Assembly: GCA_965116785.1 (NCBI GenBank)
Contig: OZ220731.1
Span: 4,216,001 to 4,280,000 of the forward strand
Direction of reading: 5' to 3'
Length of the DNA: 64,000 bases
From: Bin87 sp965116785
Lineage (GTDB): Bacteria; Chloroflexota; Dehalococcoidia; Lucifugimonadales; UBA3495
Part shown: in pieces, positions 16,001 to 24,526 of the stretch
How positions within the stretch are numbered: position 1 is the stretch's first letter
Layout of the letters: each line of letters opens with the position of its first letter
Position numbers and translations under genes: made by a program
The notes under the pieces: generated by a model
Seen by the model: only the letters and a program-made list of their open reading frames with translations
Database searches by the model: none
What the model was told of the DNA's origin: nothing

Positions 16001-18296
16001 CCCTGACGACGCTTCTATCGGCCACCCAGATGGTGACGCCGTCGGACCAAATGCCTGCGGCGTTGAGGTTGCTGGCGTCCAGGTCAAACTCCTTGGCGGT
16101 GTCCCGGTTGCCGTGGCCGGTCTCCCCGGGGTCCATCCGGTAGGCGAAGAGCTTGTTGTCGGAGCTATCGGCCACCCAGATGGTGACGCCGTCGGACCAG
16201 ATGCCTCTGGGGCTGCCGTTCTCGGCGTGCAGATCGAACTCCTTGGCGGTTTCCCGGGCGCCGTGGTCGGCCTGGCCGGGGTTCATCCGGTAGGCGTAGA
16301 GCTTGTCGTCGACGCTATCGGTTACCCACACGGTTGTGCCGTCGGACCAGACGCCATAAGGGTTGTTATTGGTGGCCGTATTCAGGCCGTTGAAGTCCAG
16401 GTCGCTGTCGCGCTCCACGTCCTCCAGAGGCACGGTCTCGTCGTCCCGCACCACCAGGCGGACGTCGGCCGGCTGGGTCACGCCGTCGGTGTTGACGGCC
16501 GTGCCGCTGATCGCGACGAACCGGTTGCCGGTGAAGACGTCGTCGTCCACGCCGGTGAGGACCACCGAACCGGAACTGGTGGTGGAGTTGGCGGCGATGG
16601 TCAGGGTGGTCCCGGTCTGCGTCACGGCGTCGGAACTCTCCGACACGGTGATGGTGGTCTCTTGGGCGGACGCCTTGTCCAGGGTGGCGGTGACGGTGGC
16701 CGTGCCGCCGTTCTCGGAGACGGCGCGGTCTGACAGCACCAGGGTGACCTCGGGGTCGGTTAGCAGGTCCTCCACGTCGTAGCGGTGGAGCGGCCCGTAC
16801 TGGTTGTCGGTCTCGATCACGTGGATGTACTTGCCGCCAAACCAGGCCCCGCCGGGGTCATTGTTGAAGCGGTGCAGCTTGAACTCCTTGTCGCGGCGGC
16901 GTTCGCCCTTCTGGGACCCGGTGAGCCGGTAGGCGTACATGAGCAGGTCGTCGTCATCGGTCACCCACAGGGTGGAGCCGTCGGAGGCTATGCCGGTGGG
17001 GTCGTCATTGTCGGTATGAAGGTCGAAACCCTCCCCTTCAACGCGCAGGCTGGTGCTGCGATTGTAGGCGTAGACATGGTCGTCATCCACGTCCAACACG
17101 TAGAACCGGTCGTCGGTGCCCCAGATGTCCAGGGGGCTTTCGTTGTCGCTGTCCAGGGTCAGGCTCGACGCGGATACGTAGGACCCGTCGGAGACCTTGT
17201 AGGCGTAGAGTGTCCTGGAACCCGCCTGTATCACCCAGATGTGGGTCCCGTCGGTCCAGAGGCCCCGGACGGCATTGTTGTTGGCATGGGTCTCGAAGGT
17301 TTCACCGCTCTCGTAGGAATTGTCCGAGCGGTCGAAGACCTGGACCGTGTCCGGGTCGTGGAAGTTGCTCAGGTAAAAGCGGTCGTCGGTGCCGGCAACG
17401 CCCCGGACGTCTTCTTCGTTCACCTCCGAGTTCAGGTGCAGATAGTGGTTCGCGCGGGTGAGGTCGTAGGCGTACACATGGTCATCCTGCCAGTCGGTCA
17501 CCCACAGGGTGGACCCGTCGGACGCGGCGCCCCTCGGCCGGGCGTTGGCGGAGACCACGTCGAATTCCTTGCCGGTCTGTGCCGCTCCGTCCGACATCGC
17601 GTAGGCGTATACGCGGTCGTCTTCGCTGTCCGTCACCCACATGGTGGTATGGTTGGACCAGATGCCCCTGGGGTTGTCGTTGCTGCCGAGCAGGGAGATG
17701 TCTTTTCCCGAATCACGGTTGCCGCTGGACAACTCGTAGGCGTATAACTTGCCGTTTTGGAGGTCGGCGACCCACATTGTGGTCCCGTTGGACCAGATGC
17801 CCTGCGGGTAGGCGTTATCGCCGTGCAGGGTGAATTCCATGCTTTCCACGCGGTCGCCGTGGTTGTTGCTGTCGTACTGGTCCAGGCGGTAGACGAATAT
17901 ACGTGCCGGGCTGCTATCCACCACCCAGATATGGGAACCATTGCTCCAGGCGCCACCGAAGGGTTGATCGTTGCTGGCGTGCAGGGTTATGTCCAGGGAT
18001 GTATCGGCGTTGCCATGGGTGCTCAGGTTGGTTGGGGAGTTGCGGTAGGCGTGCACTTTAAGACTTGCGCCGTCCACCACGTAGAAATAGGAACTGGTGT
18101 ACGCAAGGTCAAATGGAGTCCCCGGGTCTCGGGGAATGGCAAACTCCAGGTCCGTGATGCGCTCGCCCTGGGTGAACGCGTGGGCGGTGTCTGCGCCGCC
18201 GGAAATGAAGATGGCGACCGCCGCCGCCAATACGGCTAACAGCGCCACGCTGCGGCGTGCGGAGGCCACAATTCTGATTGCATGGTTCAGCGGCAT
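10047..18296 (-). CDS. Giant secreted multi-domain propeller/Calx-beta/FN3 protein, 2749 aa
   Basis: A signal peptide is present at 1-40 ('ALLAVLAAAVAIFIS', cut near 'TAHA'). Residues 45-510 hold blades of about 45-50 residues with the core 'SNGTTMWVADLQNGKLYAY'. Four Calx-beta-like domains ('SENGGTATVTATLD'; about 515-620, 870-980, 1220-1335, 1575-1685) alternate with three more propeller blocks ('GIWSDGVTIWVADSSDNKLF'). Then come a cadherin-like domain (about 1690-1780), a Cys-containing anchor-like domain, a SwmB-like domain (about 1985-2110), two further Calx-beta-like domains and four FN3 domains, the last cut short. There is no LPXTG or membrane anchor. GGAG eight bases before the ATG supports the start. 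The role is probably cell-surface or extracellular binding; no catalytic motif is seen. The 3' end appears frameshifted (see 9895-10046). Confidence 0.8.
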   Translation of the reverse strand: MPLNHAIRIVASARRSVALLAVLAAAVAIFISGGADTAHAFTQGERITDLEFAIPRDPGTPFDLAYTSSYFYVVDGASLKVHAYRNSPTNLSTHGNADTSLDITLHASNDQPFGGAWSNGSHIWVVDSSPARIFVYRLDQYDSNNHGDRVESMEFTLHGDNAYPQGIWSNGTTMWVADLQNGKLYAYELSSGNRDSGKDISLLGSNDNPRGIWSNHTTMWVTDSEDDRVYAYAMSDGAAQTGKEFDVVSANARPRGAASDGSTLWVTDWQDDHVYAYDLTRANHYLHLNSEVNEEDVRGVAGTDDRFYLSNFHDPDTVQVFDRSDNSYESGETFETHANNNAVRGLWTDGTHIWVIQAGSRTLYAYKVSDGSYVSASSLTLDSDNESPLDIWGTDDRFYVLDVDDDHVYAYNRSTSLRVEGEGFDLHTDNDDPTGIASDGSTLWVTDDDDLLMYAYRLTGSQKGERRRDKEFKLHRFNNDPGGAWFGGKYIHVIETDNQYGPLHRYDVEDLLTDPEVTLVLSDRAVSENGGTATVTATLDKASAQETTITVSESSDAVTQTGTTLTIAANSTTSSGSVVLTGVDDDVFTGNRFVAISGTAVNTDGVTQPADVRLVVRDDETVPLEDVERDSDLDFNGLNTATNNNPYGVWSDGTTVWVTDSVDDKLYAYRMNPGQADHGARETAKEFDLHAENGSPRGIWSDGVTIWVADSSDNKLFAYRMDPGETGHGNRDTAKEFDLDASNLNAAGIWSDGVTIWVADRSVVRVYAYRMAPGESGHGGRESGKEFALDPNNDSPSGVWSDATTIWVGDTGDDKLFAYTLSGRSRAAAKDLDLHGDNGQSTGVFADGTALWVADSTADKLFAYSLMPEVTLELSARAISENGGTATVTATLDRASTQETTITVSESSDAVNLTGSATLTIAANATATTDTVTLTGVDDDVFTGSRFVAVSGSAVNTDGVTQPTDVRLVVRDDETVPVQDMVPNSTLDFTGLDAATNASPWGTWSDGTTMWVSDPIDDKLYAYRMNHGEADHGSRDTAKEFDLHSDNTLAYGIWSDGATIWTVDNSENKLFAYRMNPDGSGHGDREAGKEFNLHSNNANPYAIWSDGVTIWVLDRHDAHIYAYRMNPGQSDHGQRDSAKEFDLHADNTQPTGIWSDGETIWVVSGAALKLFAYDLSDGSRMADRDLAVHSDNANPTALFSDGTALWVANTSTPKLFAYSLLPKVTLELSDRAISENGGTATVTATLDKESGQATTITVSESSDAVNLTGTTLTIAANATATTDTVTLTGVDDDVFTSNRFAAVSGTAVNTAGVTQPADVRLVVRDDETVPLETYSYNSALDFNGLDAATNNRPRGIWSDGTTMWVADHIDEKLYAYRMNPGEVDHGSRDTAKEFNLDGSNFTPNDIWSDGITIWVDDSSADKLFAYRMNPGEADHGSRESGKDITLHSDNADAFGLWSDGVTIWVANDNPDKVFAYKMHPGGTGHGQRETGKEFDLDAGNFDPWSIWADGETMWVADGTADKLFAYTLSGGARDMAKESALPSGNSNPTGVFSDGTTLWVAESGTNDKLFAYSLLPTVTLAVSPTAISENGGTATVTATLDMESTHETTITVSESSADVTQAGTTLTIAAGQTASSGSVVLTGVDNTNEDGSRQVAISGSAANNYGILGPADIMLTVTDDDRPNNAPVVSNPVGDRTADVGQLFSIDVSRIFTDPDNDPLTFSVTLGGGLDQWLEFDTTRLILSGTPRIDHLGNGQVSITATDVGSATATDTFQVTVIEAHFDAVTLVSNLGQAPCANGRSVCDLNPQVGYVIPAGTQRAVEFTTGREGATLNQVVANFQNRHQWDGNGPEPTAFSAPTLELWSHHVEVINAQLRLTQTMPDALLATFTSNRPPDAGNFEYRLTDPYQLQADTTYWLIFGCDDYCPFPVSRTMSDREDRDGMSGWTIANDGRLRSGADSGWGSPSAVIKVELNRFDYQPPKPEFRSGFTMFQDHWPKNDFRTSGGRSFIGIQFDQELDPDSVPAPGDFAITYVGPRPPASCDCNDQIYGLEIESVTIGNISSKKNRYLKAYLNRPTLIFARHHITYTPGEKPLRSKGHQINVEPFTERVGYKTSNYAVQVEHGRYDLSEGEGQLTFDIVGESDSWPDGGKPGVSGDAVHVAIIYDDDTAMSGHDYHPRQYRATIPAFGNRATVTVPIDDDLVELKSESFLVGLTHPPAPVNDHLMNDSVRIGTSAKVFIEDDDETNLVMPGARPVTVDGTVRNVASFRVTEGESVQIPIGFSPKLLEYGTFVRLRPSSVGTTTASGADWDLQQIGQTGDKGGVRFEPRERTRTVPFFALADDVDEGDETVWLEFDYLSFSVHTDPMHYAKITIVNREAPTEAPSNFAATAHPDRVELAWDAVTDAARYHVLRKVQGDTDYTRVGSVNGTSYTDRRVRVNTTYVYVVRAINSDNVASADSSELTVTVLPPLPPAPTGFGATVEEGPQVALKWNAVSDRYLTGYRVSRDGTELALLDTQTRKYTDTGVSVGTTYEYTVAGVNSAGDGPSATVSIEVTAIVDGVHTPGNLRAEAAPDGITLHWDGVDNAMRYRVHRKGPGDTAHKDFMSTSVTTFRDSRVTAGETYSYKVQAQDWDFNKGALSDAVQATVPHPLHPPRNFTAELDASNSKTVNLTWDAPTSGGNTLTGYKLFRAKYLNENKLIATLGASATSYQDTGTSWDRSHDYNLIATYSGNKESESARVNIRTPSQPP

Positions 18297-18479
18297 TTCC
18301 AGTTCTCCAGTTTCTATGTTCGTTCCCGATTTTCAGCAGCTCAGCCGCTCTCGCTCAGGAGGTCAATTCGCGTTGTTCTGTTGCGGTGCGGCGGACGTGG
18401 TTATGATTTCCGCCGCGGGCCTGCCGTCCGGTGTGCAGGGGCCAACGCCGATGGTCAGCTGGCCACTGCCACCGTGAGT

Positions 18480-18573
18480 TGACCATCACGGTCCCGGCCT
18501 TGGCTCCGCCCGGGTACCTGCCGTGGAGGTCGCCGTAAAGCGAGCAGGGGCTGCGATGATTGCCGGCGCTCAT
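18480..18573 (-). pseudogene. Relic of a PYSLYGD-type module
   Basis: Minus-strand 'SPCSLYGDLHGRYPGG' recalls 'APYSLYGD' and 'DLHGQALPSG' of the 1419-aa protein. At base level GTCGCCGTAAAGCGAGCAGG matches GTCGCCGTACAGCGAGTAGG. It has no start and no neighbouring module. The rest of 18297-18847 shows no gene. Confidence 0.45.
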
Positions 18574-18847
18574 CTGGGCATTGCTCCCGTGTTGTAGCTG
18601 TCAAACGCATGTTTACAGGTCGGTTTTGCCGCCTCGTCGCCGTCGGGGTTCGAAAGCGTCGGCGTGTCTTTGTGGAACGCCGATGCCGGTTTTCGAGGTC
18701 TTCCCCGAGGGCTTTTCGTGGTGTTCAGGCTGGTCGCTGTTCATCCGCATGTGTTTGGTGTAACTGCCGTGGCGCAGTTGTCGAAATAGGATGGTGCTTT
18801 TATGTAATTATAGTGGTTCGGGCGGCTGAGGTGTTTGGCGAGGTTGC

Positions 18848-18883
18848 GGCAAAACGGGCCACGCTGGGATGGCCCGTTTTGCC
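18848..18883 (-). terminator. Hairpin terminator after the 18922-19984 gene remnant
   Basis: Perfect 14-base arms GGCAAAACGGGCCA / TGGCCCGTTTTGCC around an 8-base loop, 39 bases past the remnant's stop codon. There is no long T-run beyond the arm's own TTTT. Confidence 0.7.
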
Positions 18884-18921
18884 TGGTACTCCTCTCGGCT
18901 GGGGTGGACCCGATGGCGTTG

Positions 18922-19984
18922 CTACCAGGTGGTCACGGGCAGCTCGGGCGAGAACGGTCCCAGTGCTGGGGTGAGCTGGCGGTATGGCGCCACTGTGTAA
19001 ACGTAGATTTTGTCTGGCTCTGCGATGTGGTCGATCAGTCTGGTCTGCTTGGTCAGCAGGTTGAGGATGTGGCTCGATGACGAGCCGATTGGTCGGCTGT
19101 CGGAGGCTTCCTTGCGGAATACGCGGTATCCGATCACCCGCTCGGTGTGTCGCTCAGGTGCGCGCCACGTGAGCTTGGGGGTGGTGCGGTCTTCCAAGAT
19201 GACGTTGAACCGCTGGACCATCGTCGGAGTGCAGGGCGAACTCCTGGCCGGTCTGGGCCGTTCCGTCGGACAAATCGTAGGCGTACACGTGCAGGTCAAC
19301 CCAGTCCAATACCCACACGGTCGTCCGGTCCGACCAGATGGCGCTGGGGTCGTCGTTGTTCCCCAGCAGGTCGATGTCCCTCCCGGAATCACGGTTGCCG
19401 TTGGACAGGGTGTAGGCATACAGTTTGTCGTCATCCTGGTCGGCGACCCACACTGTAGTGCCGTTGGACCAGATACCCCTTCCATCCGCGTTGCTGGAGT
19501 CGAGGGTGAACTCCCTGGATGTCACCCGGTCGCCGTGATTGTTGGAGTTGTCCTCATCCAACCGGTAGACGTACACCTGGCGGTCTTCGTCGTCCAGCAC
19601 GTAGAGGTGCCCCTGGTAGTTCCACACGCCCCAGGGGTCCTGGTTGCTGCCGTGCAGGTCGAAGTCCAATGAGGAATTGTGGTTGCCGTGGGTACTCAGG
19701 TCGGCCGGGGAGTTGCGGTAGGCGTGCATTTTGTCGCCGGTGCGATCCGCCGCGTACAGGTGACCGCCTTCGGCCGCTATGCCGCCCGCGTTGGCATTGT
19801 CGTTGTGCAGGTCGAATTCGAGGTCCGTGATGCGCTCGCCAAGGGTGAAGGCGCGGACGGTGTCTGTGCCGCCGGAAATGAAGATGGCGACCGCCGCCGC
19901 CAGGGCGGCCAGCAGCAGGAGCGCCGCCGCCGACTTGTAGGGGGCGAAAGTCTTTACTGGCTTGCCGTGGGTCTTCGATTTCAT
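18922..19984 (-). pseudogene. Collapsed, frameshifted propeller-FN3 secreted protein
   Basis: The first frame (19984 down to 19154) gives a signal peptide with 'AAALLLLAALAAAVAIFIS' and five or six propeller blades ('GIWSNGTTVWVADQDDDKLY'). The N-terminus is close to that of the 2749-aa protein: both have 'GERITDLEF' and 'AYRNSP'. After 'EFALHSDD' near 19220 the frame turns to nonsense, while an overlapping frame carries an FN3 domain ('KLTWRAPERHTERVIGYRVF') to the stop at 18922. An out-of-frame deletion that removed the middle of a larger gene explains this best. AGGCAGG precedes the ATG. A shortened protein of 276 aa could still be made from the first frame. Confidence 0.7.
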
Positions 19985-20035
19985 AGTCCTGCCTCTGCCC
20001 AGCTGATTGCGGGTATGAGGGACTGCCGCCCGCCC

Positions 20036-23000
20036 CTAATTGCCCGCTGTAATCGTGAACGACACCTCCAGGGTCCCAAGCTCGTCGCCCCCTGCCGACC
20101 CCTCCGAGTAGGCCGTGGCACGCAGGGTGTAGCTGCCCGACGGCAGCGCCTGGCCGTGCAGATCCGATGCCGCTCCCTCGTAGGAGTCGCCGTACAGCGA
20201 GTAGGGGGCGGCGCTTTCAGTCCTGGTGACCGACTTCGCGCCGCTCAACACCAGCCGCACGCTGCCAATGGCGGCGCTCGAGTCCACGTCGGCCCGGATG
20301 CCGTAGCTGCCGCCGTTGGGGTCGGCCAGCGCCACGCTGGTCCCGGCGGTGAGCGTTGCCAGCACGCTCTGGTCCGAGGCGTCCACCAGCGTGAAGCCGG
20401 TAAGCGGGTTCGTGCTGGGCTCATCCACCTCGGTCACGGTGACGTTCACCGTGGCGGTGTCGGTGCCTCCCTCGCCGTCGTCGGCCTGCACGGTCAGCGC
20501 GTAGGAGGGCGTGGTCCCGTGGTCCAGCGCCCCCGCCGTGGTGATGGCGCCCGTGCTCCCGTCGATGGTGAACTTGCCGTCGCCGTTCCCCGACTCGATG
20601 CTGTAGGTGATGCCGTCGCCGTCCGCGTCGGTGGCGGACACGCTGCCCACGGCGGCGCCGGTTGACGCGTCCTCGGCGATGGAGAAGCTGTAGGTCCCGC
20701 TGCCGAATGCGGGGGCGCGGTTGGCCTGCGTCACCGTGAAGGAGACCTCCAGCGTGCCAAGCTCGTCGCCGCCTCCGGCCCGCTCCGAGTAGGCCGTGGC
20801 GGTCAGGGTGTAGCTGCCCGCCGGCAGCGACTGGCCGTGCAGGTCCGACTCGTCTCCCTCGTAGGAATCGCCGTACAGCGAGTAGGGGGCCGTGTTCTCG
20901 GTCCTGGTGACCGACTTCGCGCCCGTGAGCTCCAGCTTCACGCTGCCCACCGTCTCGCCGACGGCGAGGTTGGCGCGGACGCCGTAGCTGCCGCCGCTCG
21001 CGTCGGACAGCTCAACACTCGCCCCGTCGGTCAGGCTCGCCAGCACGCTCTGGTCCGAGGCGTCGACCAGCGTGAACCCCGTGAACGGGCTTGCCGCCGG
21101 CGTGTCCACCTCCACCGTCGCCGACGGTGCGCTCAACTCCAGCGCAGACCTCGCCGCCACCACGTAGTAGGCGTAGGCCGTCTCCGCCTCCACCGTCGCG
21201 TCGGTGTAGCTGGTAGCTTCGGCATCGGCCACGTTGTGGAACGCGAAATCCTCCGGCGGGTCGGCATTCCGCACCTTGCGGTACACGAAATACCCCGAGA
21301 GGGTCTCCCCGGGCGCCGTCCAGGTGAGGGTCACCGAGGCGCTGGTCGCCGCGGCCTGCACGTTGGCGGGCGCGTCGGGCGCCGCCGGAACGTCCGCCGT
21401 CACCGCGCCGGTGAGACTGCCGGCCCCGTCGTCGTCCACGGCCCGCACCTGGTAGGAGTAGCTGCTGCCGCCGGTCACCCCGGTGTCGGTGTAGGCGTTG
21501 GTGGTGGGCGCGCCGACCTGGGTGTGCGCCGTCTCGCCGGGGCCCTGGCGCAGCACGTGGTAGCCGGTGGCGTCATCCACCGCGTCCCAGGCGAGGACCA
21601 CCGTGCCGCCGCTCACCGTGGCGGCCAGCCCCGTGGGGGCCTCCAGGTCGTCGTTGGCCTCGGGGAAGTCCACGTCCACCGTGGCGGCGTCGCTGCGGCC
21701 GCCGGCGTTGATGGCCGTGACGCTGTAGGTGTAGGCCGCGCCTTCCTCCGGGCTGCTGTCGGTGACCTGGTGGGTCTCTCCTATCTTGCGACGCAGCAGC
21801 ACCGTCTGTGGCGGGTCGGCGTCCCGCACGTCCCGGGTGATCATGTAGCTGGTGATCGTGTCGTCGTCGGAGGCATCCCAGGAGAGTATGACCGAGTCCT
21901 CCCCGATGCCGGCCTCCAGGCCGGTGGGGGCGTCGGGCGCGGGTGGGTCGATCATCGCGAGCACGTGCTCGGAGGACTCGCTGTCGCCGGAGTCGTTGCT
22001 GGCCTGCACCTGGTAGGCGTAGCCCTGGGCGACCACGACGGTCGTGTCCGTGTAGGAGTTGGTGGTGGTGGTGGCGATCTCGACGTACAGCACATCCTCC
22101 TGGTTGCGGCGCAGGACGCGGTAGCTCGCGGCCCCGGCGGAGGCGTCCCAGGTGAGAGCGATGCTGTCCTCGCCCGCCGTGGCCGCCAGGTTCTGTGGGG
22201 CGGACGGGGCATCCTCCGGCGCGCTTGACCCGGTGTAGCTGGGTATGCACTCCGGTCTGAGTTCCCAGCTCCACTTGGGCGTGAGCGAGAGGGTGCCCGC
22301 GTCCACCCAGTTGAAGGCCCCGGCGTAGACGGGGTTCGCCGTGGTGCCGCCCACGGCCTGAACGACGTAGACGTAGCAATAGCCGTGCTCGATGTCTGCG
22401 TCATGGTGCGCGATCCACGTGCTGGTGTACGGCAGGAGCGTGGTGATTGCGCCGGCGCCGGCGATCATGTCGTCACGCTCCGTCGTGTCGTAAGGCAACC
22501 CCCGAAACGACGGCGCCGACCCATCCTCGTAGCGGGTCCGCAGGATCCGATAGCCGCGCATCGAACCCTGGCTCTCCGGCGGCCACACGCTGATCTTGAT
22601 GGCCAGGTTCTGGGTGTTGGCCCGCTCGGACCGCGTCAAGGGCGCCGCGCACGCTGAGCTGTATTCCGTCAGGTCAAGGCAATTGTCCGCATTGACCACA
22701 AGCGAGCCGGCATGACGACCTTTGGGCAGGTTGCCCACGAACGGTCCGAAGCGGCTTGGCGGTTCCGCCCGGTTGATGGTGAGGGTGTAGTACGTGGGCG
22801 TGCCCAGGGGCATCCTGCAGCACTGTTCGTAGACCCGGATCTTCACGTCGTTCGCGCCCAGCTCCAGCCGTTCGTACCCCGTCGCCGGCTCCCTGTGGCC
22901 GCCGTTCCAGGAGTTGCCGTTGGTGCGGATCTTCGTATACGAGTCGCCATGTTGGGCCGTCGCGGTGACGTTAATCGACCCCCTTCGTTCGTAGGGCAGA

Positions 23001-24295
23001 TTGACGGTGTATTCGCGGGTGTCAGGATCGAACCCGTCCACCATGATCCCGCCCACGGTCAGGGACTTGAGCTTCTTCGTGTGCACGGCCGTGACGGCCT
23101 GGCTGCTCAGCGCCGCGGCGTCGCGCCGCCCGGTGTTGCGGATCTTGTTGGACCCGGGGACGGTGTAGTTGAGCGTGACCGTCGCGCCGCTCGCCGCCGA
23201 CGAGGCGAGCGTCAGCACCACCTCGCGGCCGCTTACGGCCACGCTGCTGACCGTGGCGGCGGAGCTATTGACATTCACCGTGAAGGCGCTTGTCGCCGGC
23301 GTGGAAGCCTCGTCCAGCAGGTCGTCGTAGGTCAGGGTGATCTTGTTGCCCTGGAAGATGGCGTTGGAGAGCACCGGGTCGGTGGAGTCCACCTCTCCGC
23401 CGGAGAAGCGGATTTTCAGCGTACGACTGGCAACTGTGGCGGTGCAGTTTCGCCACGAACCAGTGCAGTACTTGTTTTCGAATGACCATCCGGGAAGGGA
23501 ATTGCTTCCTACTCCAGATGAGACCCCGCTGTACAACCCCAGCCTCCAGGTGCCGCTGCGCTTAAACACCATGATTCGGTACGTGGTGTCCGGCTGGAGG
23601 TGGATCGGCCTGGCGGCGGGGATTGTCAAATCCCCCGTGCCGCCGCTGTCAGCTACGTGGAACTCACCGACCAACGAGTTGTCACTGTCTTTGCGAATGG
23701 TCACGTCCCACTCGTCGGAAGCACTGCCTCTCAAAGAGAAGTTCAGGCGTACGGCGTTGATGGTGTAGCCCTGCCTGCTGGGACCCGTGGTGAACTTTTG
23801 ATGGAGGTTTGAGCTTCCGGAGGGCAAGGTCTTGTTGGATTGGCTAGCTGATGTTCTGTTCGTGGCAATTAGATCCACGTCGGGGTGGCGCCAGACCCTG
23901 ATCACGTACTCCTTCATGGTCACGCCGGCGGCGGCGGTGACGGTCACGACGATGACGTTCTCGCCGACCTCAAGGTCCACCTGGTGGCCGGTGGCGGCGT
24001 CTGCGTCCGCGGAGTTGTAGGACAGCGTGGCGTTGGAGTCATTCTTGGTGGGGGTCACGGTGACCTGCATCGTGCTGTTGCGGACGGCGCTGGTGTAGCT
24101 GGTGACGCCCGCTTCGAACGAGGGGCTGAGGCCGCTGCTGAGCGTCAGCGCGCTCAGCGTGGCGTCCCTGGAAGCCGACTGGGCGCCCGCCTGGCCCGGC
24201 GTCAACAGGACGGCAAGGGCGGCCAACAGAGCCAGGGCCGCCAGCAGCGGCAGGCGATTGGCGCGAAGGATGTTCCGGCGGTTTCCGTTAGTCAT
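20036..24295 (-). CDS. Secreted multi-domain protein, 1419 aa (beta-sandwich, SwmB-like, FN3, PYSLYGD, cadherin)
   Basis: Signal peptide at 1-39 ('LLAALALLAALAVLL', cut near 'AGAQS'). Residues 40-133 are a cadherin-like beta-sandwich ('DATLSALTLSSGLSPSF', the PF12733 type). About 137-300 resembles an anchor-type sandwich, 303-400 is SwmB-like ('ITLTYDDLLDE'), 400-510 is another sandwich, and a Cys-rich stretch follows. Four FN3 domains ('LTWDAS', 'LAWDAVDDATGYHVLR') precede two PYSLYGD modules (about 1070-1194 and 1298-1419) that flank one cadherin repeat with acidic Ca-type motifs ('SATDADGDGITY'). GAGGAGG before the ATG supports the start. It is divergent from the hybrid kinase at 24527, with 231 bases between, which suggests shared control. 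It is probably a surface or extracellular binding protein; no enzyme motif is seen. Confidence 0.85.
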   Translation of the reverse strand: MTNGNRRNILRANRLPLLAALALLAALAVLLTPGQAGAQSASRDATLSALTLSSGLSPSFEAGVTSYTSAVRNSTMQVTVTPTKNDSNATLSYNSADADAATGHQVDLEVGENVIVVTVTAAAGVTMKEYVIRVWRHPDVDLIATNRTSASQSNKTLPSGSSNLHQKFTTGPSRQGYTINAVRLNFSLRGSASDEWDVTIRKDSDNSLVGEFHVADSGGTGDLTIPAARPIHLQPDTTYRIMVFKRSGTWRLGLYSGVSSGVGSNSLPGWSFENKYCTGSWRNCTATVASRTLKIRFSGGEVDSTDPVLSNAIFQGNKITLTYDDLLDEASTPATSAFTVNVNSSAATVSSVAVSGREVVLTLASSAASGATVTLNYTVPGSNKIRNTGRRDAAALSSQAVTAVHTKKLKSLTVGGIMVDGFDPDTREYTVNLPYERRGSINVTATAQHGDSYTKIRTNGNSWNGGHREPATGYERLELGANDVKIRVYEQCCRMPLGTPTYYTLTINRAEPPSRFGPFVGNLPKGRHAGSLVVNADNCLDLTEYSSACAAPLTRSERANTQNLAIKISVWPPESQGSMRGYRILRTRYEDGSAPSFRGLPYDTTERDDMIAGAGAITTLLPYTSTWIAHHDADIEHGYCYVYVVQAVGGTTANPVYAGAFNWVDAGTLSLTPKWSWELRPECIPSYTGSSAPEDAPSAPQNLAATAGEDSIALTWDASAGAASYRVLRRNQEDVLYVEIATTTTNSYTDTTVVVAQGYAYQVQASNDSGDSESSEHVLAMIDPPAPDAPTGLEAGIGEDSVILSWDASDDDTITSYMITRDVRDADPPQTVLLRRKIGETHQVTDSSPEEGAAYTYSVTAINAGGRSDAATVDVDFPEANDDLEAPTGLAATVSGGTVVLAWDAVDDATGYHVLRQGPGETAHTQVGAPTTNAYTDTGVTGGSSYSYQVRAVDDDGAGSLTGAVTADVPAAPDAPANVQAAATSASVTLTWTAPGETLSGYFVYRKVRNADPPEDFAFHNVADAEATSYTDATVEAETAYAYYVVAARSALELSAPSATVEVDTPAASPFTGFTLVDASDQSVLASLTDGASVELSDASGGSYGVRANLAVGETVGSVKLELTGAKSVTRTENTAPYSLYGDSYEGDESDLHGQSLPAGSYTLTATAYSERAGGGDELGTLEVSFTVTQANRAPAFGSGTYSFSIAEDASTGAAVGSVSATDADGDGITYSIESGNGDGKFTIDGSTGAITTAGALDHGTTPSYALTVQADDGEGGTDTATVNVTVTEVDEPSTNPLTGFTLVDASDQSVLATLTAGTSVALADPNGGSYGIRADVDSSAAIGSVRLVLSGAKSVTRTESAAPYSLYGDSYEGAASDLHGQALPSGSYTLRATAYSEGSAGGDELGTLEVSFTITAGN

Positions 24296-24359
24296 GGTCT
24301 AGCTCCTCCTCGATTGGCAGCATTCCGCGCCTGACGAGCGCCACGCGAGCATCTCTAAA

Positions 24360-24526
24360 GTCAATTGGCACAAATAGCCAATTCATTATAGCCACGGGCT
24401 ATAACATGTACGTAAAAAGCAACCCCTATGCTGTAAAACTTGTTGTAAAAAAGGCCCAGAAAGCGGTAATATGACCCCTGGACCCACAGAAAGGCCCGAA
24501 TCCAGCCGGCAACCAGGAGAGAAGAG
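24360..24526. promoter_or_regulatory. AT-rich divergent control region with two small inverted repeats
   Basis: Holds AATTGGC-N7-GCCAATT and TATAGCC-ACG-GGCTATA (between about 24362 and 24403), both operator-like. For the plus-strand kinase a possible promoter is TTGTAA (24443-24448), an 18-base spacer and TAATAT (24467-24472), about 55 bases before its ATG. AGGAG precedes that ATG. Confidence 0.45.

Noticed and set aside
24400..24460. TGTAAAAC / TGTAAAAA repeats as a separate regulator site
   Set aside because: Too short and too AT-rich to separate from the promoter itself.
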